From assembly GCA_022821085.1 (NCBI GenBank), contig JAJEEG010000002.1, forward strand, positions 1 through 64,000: a stretch of 64,000 nucleotides of DNA, read 5' to 3'. The position numbers were made by a program, and so were the translations under genes. Origin of the DNA: Candidatus Latescibacterota bacterium (GTDB lineage Bacteria; JAAXHH01). A model generated the notes under the pieces. The model was not told the DNA's origin. It ran no database searches and was given only the letters and a program-made list of their open reading frames with translations. Positions 42,416 through 50,297 of this stretch are shown here, piece after piece; within the stretch, counting starts at the first letter, position 1, and the number at the start of each line of letters is the position of its first letter.

Positions 42416-42661
42416 ATGACCTACATTATCGCAGAGCCATGCCTTGACGTAATGGACAAGGGCTGTGTCGATGTATGCCCGGTGGACTGCATTCACACCA
42501 AGGACGGCGAACGAATGCTGTACATCGATCCGGAAGAGTGCATAGACTGCGGCGCCTGCGAGCCCGAATGTCCGGTCGAGGCCATTTTCGCCGAAGAAGA
42601 CACTCCGGACGAATGGCAGGACTATATCCAGATCAACGCGGATTTCTTCAAAGACGATTGA
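42416..42661 (+). CDS. 7Fe-type ferredoxin ([3Fe-4S]/[4Fe-4S])
   Basis: 81 residues. Cysteine pattern CLDVMDKGCVDVCPVDC and CIDCGACEPECPVEA, as in FdxA/7Fe ferredoxins; with Cys-x7-Cys-x3-CP in the first half. ATG 42416 follows GAGGAG at 6 bases. It carries electrons at low potential and is the obvious partner of the KorAB enzyme encoded 1.3 kb away. Confidence 0.95.
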   Translation: MTYIIAEPCLDVMDKGCVDVCPVDCIHTKDGERMLYIDPEECIDCGACEPECPVEAIFAEEDTPDEWQDYIQINADFFKDD

Positions 42662-42760
42662 CGGCCCTGCGCCGGTCAATCCCGGGCGGGCCACCCGCCA
42701 GCGCCCGCCAGCGTCGATCAAACCTGAGCGGAGCGCCCGGCCGGTCTCACCGGCCTCACC

Positions 42761-42790
42761 TGGTCTTGCCTGGTCTTGCCTTGTCTTGCC
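42761..42790. repeat. 10-bp tandem repeat (TGGTCTTGCC) x3
   Basis: Two perfect copies and one with a single change (42761-42790), after looser ACCGGYCTCACC repeats, between ferredoxin and purU. Confidence 0.85.
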
Positions 42791-42808
42791 CGCCGCTTCA
42801 CGGCAACC

Positions 42809-42874
42809 GGACCCCCGCGGCAGGGTCCGCCTTCATGTCCTCTTCACCAACGATCTCGCCCACCGAAGAGGACA
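42809..42874 (+). promoter_or_regulatory. Two hairpins upstream of purU
   Basis: GGACCC (42809-42814) pairs with GGGTCC (42823-42828), then TGTCCTCTTC (42836-42845) pairs perfectly over 10 bp with GAAGAGGACA (42865-42874); the second loop is 19 bases. They end 46 bases before the purU ATG and are not followed by a T-run. They may be an mRNA leader structure or a weak terminator of the ferredoxin transcript. Confidence 0.4.
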
Positions 42875-42920
42875 CGCAGTACGCAGCCAATCCACAAACC
42901 CACGGTAACGGTCTCCATTC

Positions 42921-43778
42921 ATGAAGGCACGCACCGTTAAGAACTTCCTGCTGGCCCTGTCCTGTCCCAAGCGCACGGGTCTGATCTACACCGTGACCCG
43001 CTGGCTGGCGGAACAGGGTTGCCACGTCATCGAAAGCGACACGTACATCGATCCGTACAGCGAGCGGTTCTTCATGCGGGTGCATTTCGGCGGTCCGGTA
43101 ACGCTGGGGTCCCTGTGGCGGACCTTCGCGCCCCTGGCGGATGAGCTCGAGATGCAGTGGGACCTGTCCTCCGACGACACCCGGCCCCGGGCGCTCATCA
43201 TGGTGTCGCGGGAACTGCACTGCCTGCTGGACCTGCTGAACCGCACCCGCATGGACAAGCTCCGGCTGGACATCCCGCTGATCATCTCCAATCACCCGGA
43301 CGCCGGGCAGCTGGCGGATGAATCGGGCATCGACTTCCTGCACCTGCCCATCACGCCGGAGAACAAGGAGGAGCAGGAGGAGCGGCTGATCGACGAGATC
43401 GAGGAAAACAACATCGATTTCGTCGTGCTGGCCCGTTACATGCGGATCATCGGCCCCGAGGTCTGCGAGCGGATGGCGGGCCGCATCATCAACATCCACC
43501 ACTCGTTCCTGCCGGGATTCAAAGGCGCCCGGCCCTACCACCAGGCCCATCGGCGCGGAGTGAAGCTGATCGGCGCCACCGCCCACTACGTGACGGCCGA
43601 CCTCGACGAAGGTCCGATCATCGAGCAGGACGTGGAGGCCGTGACCCATCGCATGTCTCCGGCGGAACTGACGGCCGTGGGGCACGACATCGAACGCATC
43701 GTGCTGGCGCGGGCCGTACTCTGGCACATACAGCGGCGCGTGCTGATCAACGGACGCCGTACCGTGGTGTTCCGGTGA
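42921..43778 (+). CDS. purU: Formyltetrahydrofolate deformylase
   Basis: 285 residues. N-terminal ACT regulatory domain (LALSCPKRTGLIYTVTRWLAEQG) and C-terminal formyltransferase fold with IISNHPDAGQLAD, VLARYMRII, NIHHSFLPGFKGARPYHQA (catalytic His-His/Ser) and ADLDEGPIIEQDV with the catalytic Asp. It hydrolyses 10-formyl-THF to formate and THF, balancing the one-carbon pool. The 3' end with the stop codon has been duplicated in tandem (43764-43807). Confidence 0.97.
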   Translation: MKARTVKNFLLALSCPKRTGLIYTVTRWLAEQGCHVIESDTYIDPYSERFFMRVHFGGPVTLGSLWRTFAPLADELEMQWDLSSDDTRPRALIMVSRELHCLLDLLNRTRMDKLRLDIPLIISNHPDAGQLADESGIDFLHLPITPENKEEQEERLIDEIEENNIDFVVLARYMRIIGPEVCERMAGRIINIHHSFLPGFKGARPYHQAHRRGVKLIGATAHYVTADLDEGPIIEQDVEAVTHRMSPAELTAVGHDIERIVLARAVLWHIQRRVLINGRRTVVFR

Positions 43779-43807
43779 TGCTGCGGTGGTGTTCCGGTGA
43801 TGCTGCG
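43764..43807. repeat. Perfect 22-bp tandem duplication across the purU stop codon
   Basis: Two identical 22-base units (43764-43785 and 43786-43807); the first holds the last four codons of purU and its TGA, so the second carries the same codons and a second TGA. Confidence 0.97.
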
Positions 43808-43829
43808 GATTGAAGAGTGAGCCCTGACC

Positions 43830-43865
43830 GGGCGGTCCGGGCGGTCCGGGCGGTCCGGGCGGTCC
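43830..43865. repeat. 9-bp tandem repeat (GGGCGGTCC) x4
   Basis: Four perfect copies in the gap between the convergent purU and korB genes. Confidence 0.97.
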
Positions 43866-43870
43866 GCCCC

Positions 43871-43900
43871 GCAGGCTCAGGTAGGCTCAGGCAGGCTCAG
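43871..43900. repeat. 10-bp tandem repeat (GCAGGCTCAG) x3
   Basis: Three copies (one with a single change) reach into the korB stop codon, so the last bases of korB are part of the repeat. Confidence 0.93.
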
Positions 43901-44871
43901 GCGTACTGGTCCATCAGGGCGTCGATGGTCGCCTGCTCGTCGCCGTAGGCCTTGGCGTACACGTCCTGCAGCTTGTCGGTATAGGTGCGGTACACGTCCT
44001 GGAAGAACACGCCGCTGTGGAAGACGCCGTCGCCCACCTCTTCCATGGCCATGTCGATCGCCTTGATCCGGTCGCCGGTGTCCCATTCGTCCGGCAACGG
44101 CATGAAAGACTCTTTCCAGGGGTCGTAGGTGTTGTAGAAGGTGGGGCAGGGACTCATCGCGTGGACGAAGGCGAACCCGGGGTGATCGAGCCCCTGGCCG
44201 ATGATTTTCGCCATTTCCGACGCCTGGCTGGAGAACGTGCGCGCGACGAAACTGCAACCGTATACGATGATCATGGCCAGGATGTTCAGCTGGCCTTCCA
44301 GCACCCCTTCGTATGGCGCCATCTTGGGCATGGAAACGCTCCGCCGCAGCGCCTGCATCCCCGTGGGCGTACTCGGTGACGGCTGGCCCTTGGTCAGGCC
44401 GTAGACCTGGTTGTCCATCACGATGTAGGTGATGTCCTGGTTGCGGCGCACGGCGTGGGGCACGTGGCCGCCGCCGATGGCGAAACCGTCGCCGTCACCG
44501 CCGACGGCGATGACGGTCAGCTCGGGATTGGCCGCCTTTACGCCCTGGGCCGCGGGCAGTGCCCGCCCGTGCACCACGTGCAGGCCGTAGGCGTTTACGA
44601 ATTCAGGCAGGCGGCCGGAACAGCCGATGCCCGACACGATGACCACGTCCCTGGGATCCAGGTTGCGTTCGGCAAGGGCGCGCTGCAGCGCGGCAAGCAC
44701 GCCGAAATCCCCGCAGCCGGGGCACCAGGTGGGCTTGACTTCGCTCCGGTAGTCCTTGAGCGTTCGTTTTGCGGCCGGCTTGGCCGATCCGGCCTGGCCG
44801 GGCTGCCCGGCTTTCCCGGGCCGATCGGGCGCCGTGGTCCTGGCGGTGTCGGGCGTGCGTACTTCAGCCAT
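43897..44871 (-). CDS. korB: 2-oxoacid:ferredoxin oxidoreductase subunit beta
   Basis: 324 residues. WCPGCGDFGVL at about 50, the TPP-binding motif VGGDGDGFAIGGGH...MDNQVYGLTKGQ and SCSGR-type glycine loops define the beta subunit of the 2-oxoglutarate/pyruvate ferredoxin oxidoreductase family. It binds thiamine diphosphate and a [4Fe-4S] cluster. An N-terminal stretch rich in Gly/Ala/Thr/Pro (about 1-35) is extra. Overlaps the alpha gene by 8 bases. The specific 2-oxoacid is not certain; 2-oxoglutarate is most likely. Confidence 0.95.
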   Translation of the reverse strand: MAEVRTPDTARTTAPDRPGKAGQPGQAGSAKPAAKRTLKDYRSEVKPTWCPGCGDFGVLAALQRALAERNLDPRDVVIVSGIGCSGRLPEFVNAYGLHVVHGRALPAAQGVKAANPELTVIAVGGDGDGFAIGGGHVPHAVRRNQDITYIVMDNQVYGLTKGQPSPSTPTGMQALRRSVSMPKMAPYEGVLEGQLNILAMIIVYGCSFVARTFSSQASEMAKIIGQGLDHPGFAFVHAMSPCPTFYNTYDPWKESFMPLPDEWDTGDRIKAIDMAMEEVGDGVFHSGVFFQDVYRTYTDKLQDVYAKAYGDEQATIDALMDQYA

Positions 44872-46600
44872 ACTGCAGCACTCCTTCGATGTATTCCTCG
44901 ATATCGCCCGCCTTGAAGGGCAGTCCCGTTATGATGTTGAACCGCTGGAGGGAAACGGCCAGGCGGCCCTGCAGGTAGTTCGCGAACTGCCCGCTGGCGT
45001 TCAGTTCCACCACGGAAACCACCGGGATGGATTCGATGAAGGCACGGGCCTCCTTCTCCGGCAGGGGATGGAGCATCTTGAATATCAGGGCGGCCACCTT
45101 GTACCCCTTCGCCAGGGTCCGGTCCAGCGCTTCCAGAATGGGTCCTTCCGACGATCCCCAGCCGATCAGCCCGAGCTGGGCGTCCTCCGCGCCGTACCGC
45201 TGCACGAATCCGGGCTCGTTCACCGCGGATTCGATTTTCTGGTGCCGCTTCTCGGTCATGCGGATATGGGCTTCGGGCGAGTAATCGATATGGGCGTGCT
45301 CGTCGTGCTCCAGGCCCGTCGCAACGTAGTGCTGGCCATGGCGGCCCGGCAGGGGCATGGGGGAGACGTAGTCGTCCGTCATCTCGTACCGGTCGAATTC
45401 CTCGGGAGAGACGCTTCCGTTGTGGTCCGGCTGCTTGCGCTCGACGATCTCGACCTGGCTCAGATCGGGACGGGACATGACCTGTGCGCGCTGGGAGAGA
45501 TGCTGGTCGCTGAGCAGGATGACCGGGGTCTGGTACTTCTCCGCGAGATTGAAGGCCTTTACCGCCGTGTAGAAACAGTCTTCGGTATTGGTCGCCGCGA
45601 TCACGATGCGGGGCGCTTCGCCGTGAGCGCCGTGGATGGCCAGGTTCAGGTCCGACTGCTCCGTCTTGGTGGGCATGCCGGTACTCGGACCGCCGCGCTG
45701 GACGTCGACGACCACGAGCGGGATCTCCTCCATGGTCGCCAGGCCGAGGGCCTCGACCATGAGGGACAGGCCCGGCCCCGCCGTGGCGGTCATCACCTTG
45801 GCGCCCGTGAAGGATGCGCCGATGGAAGCGGTGATGGCGGCGATCTCGTCTTCGGTCTGCATCAGGACGCCGCCCACCCTGGGCATCGCTTTCGCCAGCG
45901 TCTCCATGACGTCGCTGGCCGGTGTGATGGGATACCCGGCGTAGTACCGGCAGCCGGCGGCCAGGGCGCCCATGCAGAGCGCGTCGTTCCCCGTCATGAT
46001 CAGCTGGGCGTGTCCGTTCTTGCGTTCGACGGCGACCCGGAGGCCCAGGTCGATGCCGTTTTCGTCCACGTAAACGTAGGCCTGCTTCAACGCGTTGATA
46101 TTGGACTCGAGGAACTCCTTGCGGCGTCCCCACCGGCTCTCGGCGACCATCTGCTTCGCCGAATCGAAGGGAATGCCCAGGCAGGCGGTCAGGATCCCGA
46201 AGGCCAGCACGTTCTTGGACTTCATCGTCTTGATGACGGTCTTCGTGATCTTCTGGAGCGGCACGCCGATCTGCGACAGCGCCAGGCTCTCGTCCGCGTC
46301 GCATTCGTCCGGATCGTAGATCACGACGCCGGTGGGCTTGACCTCGCCCACGTGAATATCGTAGTTCTCCTGGTTCCAGACCATCAGGATGTCCAGGGCG
46401 TCGCCCGGCGAGCGCACGGGCGTGTCCTGCACCCTGACCTGGGTCATGGACGCGCCGCCCTTGATTTCGGCGGGAAGGTTCTTGAAGGTATAGATGTGCA
46501 GACCGGACCGGGCCAGCGCTTCGGCCAGCACGTCGCCGACGGTAAGCACGCCTTCGCCGTTCTCGCCGGCGATGCGTATAGTCAGGTCGAGTTGATCCAT
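44864..46600 (-). CDS. korA: 2-oxoacid:ferredoxin oxidoreductase subunit alpha (gamma-alpha fusion)
   Basis: 578 residues from ATG 46600 (GAGGG 8 bases upstream; an upstream TTG is also in frame). The N-terminal gamma domain (about 1-190: IRIAGENGEGVLTVGDVLAEAL) is fused to the alpha domain (GNDALCMGALAAGCRYYAGYPITPASDVMETLA, TEDEIAAI, ATAGPGLSLM). The complex oxidises a 2-oxoacid with CoA and reduces ferredoxin, or runs in reverse as the reductive carboxylating step. It has its own consensus promoter (46652-46681). korA and korB are co-transcribed. Confidence 0.96.
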   Translation of the reverse strand: MDQLDLTIRIAGENGEGVLTVGDVLAEALARSGLHIYTFKNLPAEIKGGASMTQVRVQDTPVRSPGDALDILMVWNQENYDIHVGEVKPTGVVIYDPDECDADESLALSQIGVPLQKITKTVIKTMKSKNVLAFGILTACLGIPFDSAKQMVAESRWGRRKEFLESNINALKQAYVYVDENGIDLGLRVAVERKNGHAQLIMTGNDALCMGALAAGCRYYAGYPITPASDVMETLAKAMPRVGGVLMQTEDEIAAITASIGASFTGAKVMTATAGPGLSLMVEALGLATMEEIPLVVVDVQRGGPSTGMPTKTEQSDLNLAIHGAHGEAPRIVIAATNTEDCFYTAVKAFNLAEKYQTPVILLSDQHLSQRAQVMSRPDLSQVEIVERKQPDHNGSVSPEEFDRYEMTDDYVSPMPLPGRHGQHYVATGLEHDEHAHIDYSPEAHIRMTEKRHQKIESAVNEPGFVQRYGAEDAQLGLIGWGSSEGPILEALDRTLAKGYKVAALIFKMLHPLPEKEARAFIESIPVVSVVELNASGQFANYLQGRLAVSLQRFNIITGLPFKAGDIEEYIEGVLQYG

Positions 46601-46651
46601 CAAACGGCCCTCGGCGATCTCCAGGCGGGTTCAATTGCACAAAACCATTTG

Positions 46652-46681
46652 ATTATATGGGGTTAGGTACCCGAATGTCAA
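46652..46681 (-). promoter_or_regulatory. Consensus sigma70 promoter of korAB
   Basis: Perfect TTGACA (46681-46676) and perfect TATAAT (46657-46652) with an 18-base spacer on the minus strand. Start near 46645, leader about 45 bases. Confidence 0.85.
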
Positions 46682-46822
46682 TTCTATTCGTCATGGAATC
46701 GCAACATCTTTTCCCAATTCGCACTCGCCTGTGTGCCGGACCTCCGGCACCTGTCGGGCGGCTGGTCTCTATGCGGCTCCCGAAGGGGCGGTCCGGGCGC
46801 CGAACTACGGTACGCGCGGCGC

Positions 46823-48856
46823 CTACCAGCCGTGTATCCGGTGGCCCTGTCCCGGGAACCAGATGATGTCCACGAGGTTGGACAGGACGAGTCCCGTGCA
46901 GAATCCGACCAGCATTCCCATGATCAGCGGCTGGGCGCGGCGGAACAGGCCGATACCGCCGGAACGGAGCAGCAGGACCTTGACCGCCCAGGCGATGAAG
47001 AGGGTGAAGGCCCCGTTGTCGATTGCCACACCCCGTGCGATGGTGAGACCCACGGGATGCAGGGGCCAGCCCGGAAACTTGTACCGGAGGAAGATCAGCA
47101 CCATCATGACGAGACCTCCGAGGAAGAACCAGGCGGTCTCCATGACCGACATCCGGGTCGGGTTCTGGATCCATACCTTGACGCTCTCGAAGAAGTGGAT
47201 GTTCCCGGTGGTGAAGGCCCACTGGTCGAACTGCGACGCGCCGACGGTTTCGTATCCGGAATAGATCGTGTACGCCGCGCCGATCAAGAAGGCCAGGGCG
47301 AAGGCCCCGCAGATCACGGCGAACATCAGCTTCCTGTCGGTCCAGACCCGGTCCCCGATCCGGGTGATGTGGGAAACGGAGACCATGGTGAAGGTCTTCC
47401 AGTTCCGCGCGAAGGCGTTGGTCAGGCCGAAGACCGTGAGGGACGAAGGATCAATGCCGGCCGAGCCCACCCCGCGAATGAGGAACTCGTGGGAGTTCAT
47501 GGGCAGATCGAGGGCGACGAGACCGGTTTCCGCCACAATCCGGGCCACGCCCACGTAGAAGATGAACAGCAGGAAAAGGAAGGGCACCATGATGGCGATC
47601 CCCATGCCGGCCATGTGCAGGAAGGCCGCCATGTAGGCGACGCCCAGCAGCACGCCGAGGACAGCCGCCCGGTAGGAAAAGAACTCCTCGGAATCGTCCA
47701 CCTGCGGCGCCCGGCCAAGGCCGCCCAGGCCGCCCAGGCCGCCAAGGCCGCCCAGGCCGCCCAGGGCCTTCCGCGCCACGTCCCACAAATGGCGCCGGGC
47801 GATCCAGAACCCCCACAGCACGAAGACGATCAGGGCGCCGATCTCCTGCAGCCGCACCGCGGCGTCCGGCGAAGCCCCGGTTTCGAGCAGGCCCACGGCG
47901 TTCATGCCGCCGGACTCGAGGATGGCCAGCAGATGGAAGACCCAGATACTGAACAGGATGTCCACCGGGGAGAAGAGGGCGAAGCAGAGGAGGTAGATGT
48001 TGATCTTGATCTTGATGGCGGGGAACAGGTGGCCGATGACGAGGTCCGTCGCGTAGGGCTGGCCGATGGGGATCACCCCGACCGGCGTAAAGTAGTCGAC
48101 GATGTTCCAGCCGATCACGGCCAGCGGCAGTGAAAAACCGATCCAGAATAGCCTTCCCCGCATGAAGGCCGGCAGAAACGAATGGCCGGCGGGCTCATCG
48201 ATGATCTGGGCGAGGACCTGGGCCAGCGGGAAACTGAGCTTCTCGTGGACGATCCACTGTTTCCGCAGGATCACCACCAGGCAGGACCCCGCGAAGAACA
48301 GGGCGAGGAAGAACGTGCCCCACCAGAAGAGCGGGACGATCCAGGGGCGCCACGGCAGACCGGCGTAGGCGGGCAGCCCCTCGTAGAACCAGCGGATGGT
48401 ATGGTCCGCGGGGTCGACCAGCAGCCAGGCCGGAAGGTATTGAAAGAAAACCTCTACCCACTGGTTTTCGGGCGATGCAAAATAGTACGGGGTGGTGATC
48501 ACGCCGATGAAATAGCTCATGAAGGCGTGGGACGGCACGGTAGACGCGATCAGGCCGAAGGAGAGGATGACGAGGAGTTCCGACGTGGAGAACGTTGCCG
48601 CGGGGCGGTACTTCCGCAGCAGGCCGTTCACGACGATGACGAAGAAGAGGAAGGGCGCCATCAGGGACGCCGAGACGTGCTCGAAGTCCATGAACGTCCC
48701 GCGCACGACCCAGACGTTATAGGGGATCCACAGGCTGATGAATACGGCCAGGACGATGCCGGCAAGGATGGAGCGGAGGGTCACGCGGCGGTGGTCTTGT
48801 GTTGGCATGTTCAAATAAGCGCGGTACGGATCATCCACCCCGGACCGGACGCGCAT
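46823..48856 (-). CDS. Large multi-pass membrane protein (DUF6785-like, OPT-transporter-related)
   Basis: 677 residues from ATG 48856, or 661 from ATG 48808, which matches the usual start of related proteins better; neither has a good ribosome site. About 14 predicted membrane helices (SILAGIVLAVFISLWIPYN, FFLALFFAGSCLVVIL). The WIVHEKLSFPLAQV and VGSAGIDPSSLTVFG segments match a family annotated as DUF6784/DUF6785 and distantly similar to oligopeptide transporters. A cytoplasmic loop carries a run of Gly-Gly-Leu repeats encoded by five 9-base units (47719-47763). Function unknown, presumably transport. Confidence 0.85.
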   Translation of the reverse strand: MRVRSGVDDPYRAYLNMPTQDHRRVTLRSILAGIVLAVFISLWIPYNVWVVRGTFMDFEHVSASLMAPFLFFVIVVNGLLRKYRPAATFSTSELLVILSFGLIASTVPSHAFMSYFIGVITTPYYFASPENQWVEVFFQYLPAWLLVDPADHTIRWFYEGLPAYAGLPWRPWIVPLFWWGTFFLALFFAGSCLVVILRKQWIVHEKLSFPLAQVLAQIIDEPAGHSFLPAFMRGRLFWIGFSLPLAVIGWNIVDYFTPVGVIPIGQPYATDLVIGHLFPAIKIKINIYLLCFALFSPVDILFSIWVFHLLAILESGGMNAVGLLETGASPDAAVRLQEIGALIVFVLWGFWIARRHLWDVARKALGGLGGLGGLGGLGGLGRAPQVDDSEEFFSYRAAVLGVLLGVAYMAAFLHMAGMGIAIMVPFLFLLFIFYVGVARIVAETGLVALDLPMNSHEFLIRGVGSAGIDPSSLTVFGLTNAFARNWKTFTMVSVSHITRIGDRVWTDRKLMFAVICGAFALAFLIGAAYTIYSGYETVGASQFDQWAFTTGNIHFFESVKVWIQNPTRMSVMETAWFFLGGLVMMVLIFLRYKFPGWPLHPVGLTIARGVAIDNGAFTLFIAWAVKVLLLRSGGIGLFRRAQPLIMGMLVGFCTGLVLSNLVDIIWFPGQGHRIHGW
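47719..47763. repeat. 9-bp tandem repeat (GGCCGCCCA) x5 inside the DUF6785-like gene
   Basis: Five units, one with a single change. On the coding strand they give a Gly-Gly-Leu repeat in a loop between membrane helices. Confidence 0.95.
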
Positions 48857-48910
48857 ACTGGACAGGACGCGCGGACCGAACCGGACGCGCAGACCGGACC
48901 GGACGCGCAG
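48849..48910. repeat. Degenerate GACGCGC-centred repeats upstream of the DUF6051-like gene
   Basis: Four copies of an ACCGGACGCGCAG-like unit lie between the divergent membrane-protein and hydrolase genes and end at the ribosome site AGGAGG. Confidence 0.75.
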
Positions 48911-48921
48911 GAGGTTGACGG

Positions 48922-50121
48922 GTGCCCGGAAACGTATACGAGCCCGATGAGTTGAACCGGTTGTACCGGAAGGGCGGCGATCCCGTCGACGACGGACGCT
49001 TCCGGCTGCGCCGCCCGTATTTCGAATCCCGCTGGACCGGCCTGCTGCTGCCGGAGGACCGGGCCATTGCGGAGAACCGCGGTTTCAGCTACCTCATGAT
49101 GGAACCGGTCGATCTTCCCGCGGAGGGCGCCGGCGAGGTCCTGGTCATCTTCCACGGGCTGAACGAGGGCAGCTACGCGAGGATGCTGCCCTGGGCCGGC
49201 AGTTTCGCCCTGCGGCTCGGCATCCCCGTCATCCTCTTCCCCCTGTCCTTCCACGTGGGGAGGCGGTCGGATCTCTGGAGCGTGCAGGAACAGACCCGGA
49301 TCGCCGCCCGACGCGCTGCCATGACCGGCAACGGGCGGACCAGCCCCTTCAACGGCCGGATCAGCGAAAGACTGGGCCTGGCACCCGAACGGTACTGCCT
49401 GGGCGGACTGCAGTCCTGCTTCGACGCCGCGGACCTGGTCGCGCGAATCGAAGCGGGCGACCATCCGTCCTGCAGGCCCGGTGCGCGGGTGCGCTTTCTG
49501 GGTTACTCGGCGGGCGGCTACCTGGCCCTGGTCCTGTTGCTGGCCGACCCTTTCGGACGGTTCTCCAATGCGCGGGCCGCACTCTTCGCGTCCGGCGCTC
49601 CCCTCGACGGCATCCGGCCCGAAAGCTTGTTCATCATGGACGACTCGGCCGCGAAGGGGCTGTCGACGTACCTTCGTGACGGGTCATTGCCAGACGGGGC
49701 GATAAAAGGCCGCCGTGGAAAGCTGATCGATGGCCGCCACCGCCCACTGGTCGATCCTCCGCTGCGCTGGCTGAAAGAGGTGCTGTTTCACGGCGATGCC
49801 CTGGCCGCGCGCATGAAGGACCTGCAGGACCGGTTGATGGTGGTCGTCAATCCCGCCGACCGGGTCATATCGGCCGATCAGACCGAATGGAACCTGCATC
49901 CGGCACCCGTGCTGCGCCTCGACCTGGGCGTGCACGAGTTCCCCTTCACGACGGGTGAACCATTGCCGGACCGCTACGACCGGCGCGCGAAGGAGACCCG
50001 GACCATGATCAGGAACGTCCGGAACGCCCACCGTATCGGGCCTGAATACCGATCCGCCTTCGACCGGTTCATCCACGAAGTATCGGCTTTCCTGTTCCCC
50101 GGCCCTCCAAAACCGGCTTGA
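48922..50121 (+). CDS. Alpha/beta hydrolase, DUF6051-like
   Basis: 399 residues. GTG start at 48922 is supported by AGGAGG 7 bases upstream. Alpha/beta-hydrolase signs: VLVIFHGLNEGSYARML (oxyanion hole), nucleophile elbow RFLGYSAGGYLALVL with the catalytic Ser, the loop VVVNPADRVI with a candidate acid and DLGVHEFPF with the His. A wide cap region (about 125-200) is present. Its substrate is unknown. No signal peptide. It precedes rel by 176 bases. Confidence 0.85.
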   Translation: MPGNVYEPDELNRLYRKGGDPVDDGRFRLRRPYFESRWTGLLLPEDRAIAENRGFSYLMMEPVDLPAEGAGEVLVIFHGLNEGSYARMLPWAGSFALRLGIPVILFPLSFHVGRRSDLWSVQEQTRIAARRAAMTGNGRTSPFNGRISERLGLAPERYCLGGLQSCFDAADLVARIEAGDHPSCRPGARVRFLGYSAGGYLALVLLLADPFGRFSNARAALFASGAPLDGIRPESLFIMDDSAAKGLSTYLRDGSLPDGAIKGRRGKLIDGRHRPLVDPPLRWLKEVLFHGDALAARMKDLQDRLMVVVNPADRVISADQTEWNLHPAPVLRLDLGVHEFPFTTGEPLPDRYDRRAKETRTMIRNVRNAHRIGPEYRSAFDRFIHEVSAFLFPGPPKPA

Positions 50122-50139
50122 CAACGGTCCTTTTCGCCC

Positions 50140-50164
50140 GTTATCTAACAGTATATAAGATAAC
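50140..50164. promoter_or_regulatory. AT-rich inverted repeat upstream of the rel gene
   Basis: GTTATCT (50140-50146) and AGATAAC (50158-50164) form a perfect 7-bp dyad around TATATA-rich sequence. It may be an operator or the promoter region of the stringent-response gene. A TTGACA at 50118 is present, but no good -10 lies at the right distance. Confidence 0.35.
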
Positions 50165-50297
50165 CTATTGTAAATAAGAAACGTTACACACGCATTCCGC
50201 GCCGGCTGAACTTGGGGGTAAGCAATAGTTTAAATTGCCCCGTAGTCCTGTCAAGCGCGTTCAGGCCCCCTGTCGGGCCGTCGAGGCGAGTGTCCCG

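Noticed and set aside
44756-46666. 636-codon frame on the plus strand opposite korAB
   Set aside because: Shadow of korA/korB; the minus-strand products have clear TPP and ferredoxin-oxidoreductase motifs.
46796-46823. GGCGCCG/CGGCGCC hairpin at the end of the DUF6785-like gene as a terminator
   Set aside because: A 7-bp stem is visible but the loop is 14 bases and there is no T-run on the minus strand.
50118-50146. TTGACA 17 bases upstream of TTATCT as a promoter for rel
   Set aside because: The -35 match is perfect, but the -10 matches only 2 of 6 bases, and it overlaps the preceding stop codon.
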